NCBI GenBank assembly: GCA_016875875.1
Contig: VGOP01000002.1
Span: forward strand, 124,001-188,000
Source: Chloroflexota bacterium
Lineage (GTDB): Bacteria; Chloroflexota; Dehalococcoidia; GIF9; UBA5629
Length of the DNA stretch: 64,000 nt
Direction of reading: 5' to 3'
The position numbers were made by a program, and so were the translations under genes. This document shows, piece after piece, positions 62,585 to 64,000 of the stretch (positions within the stretch are counted from its first letter, which is position 1; every line of letters starts with the position of its first letter). The notes below the pieces were generated by a model. The model made no database searches. It had not been told where the DNA came from and was given only the letters and a program-made list of their open reading frames with translations.

Positions 62585-62616
62585 TATATAGCCTCCTTTC
62601 TGGCGTCAGAAAGAAA

Positions 62617-62946
62617 TCAAACATTGACAGGCTGTTTAAAAAACGTGGCCAGCGAATCAAGCGTCTCGGGGTCGACCCAGCACTCGACGGTCTGTCCACG
62701 CCTTTTCATTCTAATCAGGCCTGCTCTGTGGAGTTCTTTTATATGGTGAGAGATTGTTGAAGGCGAAAGACTCAGATTTCTGCCAATCGCCCCTACGCAT
62801 TCACGAATGTCAGTATCTGTCTCGCAGGTCTCTCCAGGGGTGCAGCATGAAGCCAGGCGCATGAAAATGCTCAAGCGGTGTGGATTCGACAGCGCCTTGA
62901 AGGCGATGGCGAGTCGCTCAGCGTCGGTATTTCGAAAATTCGACAT
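62617..62946 (-). CDS. arsR: ArsR/SmtB-family arsenic repressor
   Basis: 109 aa winged helix: AFKALSNPHRLSIFMRL, LSLSPSTISHHIKELHRAGL, MKRRGQTVECWVD. Sensor cysteines lie just after helix 1-2: SCCTPGETC then ECVGA, unlike the E. coli CVCDLC order. As(III) would release it from DNA. The start ATG 62946 is seven bases after the promoter -10, so the mRNA is probably leaderless. Controls its own unit and perhaps acr3. Confidence 0.92.
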   Translation of the reverse strand: MSNFRNTDAERLAIAFKALSNPHRLSIFMRLASCCTPGETCETDTDIRECVGAIGRNLSLSPSTISHHIKELHRAGLIRMKRRGQTVECWVDPETLDSLATFFKQPVNV

Positions 62947-62953
62947 ATTTCAA

Positions 62954-62983
62954 ATTATAAACAAGATAATGTATTTTTGTCAA
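62954..62983 (-). promoter_or_regulatory. arsR promoter, leaderless geometry
   Basis: Minus strand TTGACA (62978-62983), 18 bases, TATAAT (62954-62959), the best -35/-10 pair of the arsenic block. It lies in the 67-base spacer between acr3 and arsR, so arsR to DUF763 can be transcribed apart from acr3. Confidence 0.85.
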
Positions 62984-63013
62984 GTGGTATAGTGGTTTAC
63001 TTTAACTCTCTTG

Positions 63014-64000
63014 TTAGCTCTTATTGTGGTTCGTGGCGAAATATTTTCGCCTAAGGTAGAAAGCCACGTTCACTAGGCTGATGAGTATTGGTACTTCAAG
63101 AAGTGGACCTATGACGGTGGCAAATGCCTCGCCCGAGTCAATGCCAAAAAGGGCAACTGCTACAGCTATGGCCAGCTCGAAATCGTTCGACGCCGCGGTG
63201 AAGGAAACTGCGGTTGCTTTCTGGTAATTAGCCTTTAGTTTGTAGGCAATGAAGAAGGTGAAAAACCACATAAAGAAGAAGTAGATAATAAGCGGCACTG
63301 CTATTCTGGCCACGTCCATGGGCAACTGCACGATGTATTCTCCCTTCAGCGAGAACATGACCACGATGGTGAAAAGCAGCGCTGCTGGCGTTACGAGGCT
63401 CAGCTTAGGCATCAAGGTGTGTTCAAACCATTCTCTGCCCTTCAGTTTTATCATGCCGTACCTGGTGATAATGCCGGCTAGGAAGGGTATTCCCAGGTAA
63501 ATGAACACTGTTTTGGCCGCCTCGGCGATGGATATGCTGGCGTTCACCCCCTCCACAATGCCGAGCTTGCTCAGCAGCACGGATATGAAGATGAATATGT
63601 AAACGGAATAGAAGAGGACCTGGAAGATGGCGTTGAAGGCTACCAGACCAACGGCGTATTCCCTATCACCCTGGGCGAGCTCATTCCAGACTATGACCAT
63701 AGCGATGCAGCGAGCCAGGCCGATAAGGATCACTCCTATCATGTATTCCGGGTAGCCTCTTAGAAAGACAATAGCCAGGACGAACATAAGAATGGGACCA
63801 AAAATCCAGTTCTGGAATAGAGAGAATCCCAGGAATTTGACATCAGAGAATACCTTGTTCATCTCCTCGTATTTCACCTTGGCCAGTGGTGGATACATCA
63901 TGAGAATAAGCCCTATGGCTATAGGAATAGAGGTGGTGCCTACTTGGAAGAAGGTGATGAAGTTAGCCACCCCGGGAACGAAGTAGCCTAGACCTACCCC
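63014..64000 (-). CDS. acr3: ACR3 arsenite efflux permease, 5' end cut by window edge
   Basis: The frame is open to the last base; 328 residues are visible and the N-terminal helix is missing (first visible [14 protein letters not shown]). Ten-helix BASS-fold transporter: [20 protein letters not shown], the essential Cys in [16 protein letters not shown], and [18 protein letters not shown]. Extrudes As(III) by proton exchange. A GTG at 63970 is not the start. Followed by arsR on the same strand after 67 bases. Confidence 0.95.
   Translation of the reverse strand, partial: GVGLGYFVPGVANFITFFQVGTTSIPIAIGLILMMYPPLAKVKYEEMNKVFSDVKFLGFSLFQNWIFGPILMFVLAIVFLRGYPEYMIGVILIGLARCIAMVIVWNELAQGDREYAVGLVAFNAIFQVLFYSVYIFIFISVLLSKLGIVEGVNASISIAEAAKTVFIYLGIPFLAGIITRYGMIKLKGREWFEHTLMPKLSLVTPAALLFTIVVMFSLKGEYIVQLPMDVARIAVPLIIYFFFMWFFTFFIAYKLKANYQKATAVSFTAASNDFELAIAVAVALFGIDSGEAFATVIGPLLEVPILISLVNVAFYLRRKYFATNHNKS

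Overview
The window looks like chromosome from an uncultured anaerobic member of the Chloroflexota, most likely class Dehalococcoidia. This rests on gene content, not on a marker gene: no rRNA or tRNA was found. Pointers are an acVLRF1 release-factor-like protein (a family named for Actinobacteria and Chloroflexi), split archaeal-type glutamate synthase, NrpR-type nitrogen regulators, an Fe-S old-yellow-enzyme oxidoreductase, a 4-hydroxybutyryl-CoA dehydratase family enzyme and many short palindromic intergenic repeats. Both window edges cut genes: an Fn3/arylsulfotransferase-like protein on the left and the ACR3 arsenite pump on the right.

Layout. 1-5.7 kb: surface propeller protein, a tandem pair of tiny membrane proteins, a TPR protein, and a glycosyltransferase-4/FemAB-like pair. 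6-16.6 kb: OYE-like flavoprotein, CoA-ligase alpha-like protein, a broken wHTH gene, sirtuin, 4-HB-CoA dehydratase family enzyme and ACT-malic enzyme, separated by repeats. 17-19.4 kb: phosphate uptake block (DUF47, PiT permease, PhoU). 19.4-21.4 kb: a complete 2,013-bp IS1595-like element with 8-bp target duplications and two passenger membrane-protein genes. 21.4-22.2 kb: DUF169 protein.

22.7-37.8 kb is the nitrogen island. A sigma70 promoter whose -10 and start site are covered by a perfect 16-bp-arm palindrome drives ferredoxin, hisH-like, FAD oxidoreductase, gltB1 (glutaminase), hisF-like, gltB2 (Fe-S/FMN synthase), gltB3 (GXGXG) and nrpR. It is followed by an OmpR-type regulator, amt, a P-II gene, glnA, a small beta protein, glutamine-dependent NAD synthetase and a second nrpR. 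Together they can import ammonium, sense nitrogen status, make glutamine and glutamate, and spend glutamine. The hisHF-like pair interleaved with the glutamate synthase genes is the most unusual part.

38-58.4 kb: mixed housekeeping and accessory genes, including an MBL hydrolase, rhomboid protease, acVLRF1, secreted lipase, a racemase-like protein without its cysteines, Fe-S aldo/keto reductase, a MaoC pair, bactofilin-like membrane protein, a DUF1893/DAPG-hydrolase fusion, ECF S component, DUF362, PEBP, DegV, two MFS transporters and DUF3800. 58.4-64 kb: an arsenic block (DUF763, arsM, CARDB lipoprotein, CcdA-like, membrane-anchored thioredoxin-like, arsR, acr3) in which several products carry cysteine-rich tails; arsR has its own promoter, placed so that its mRNA should be leaderless.
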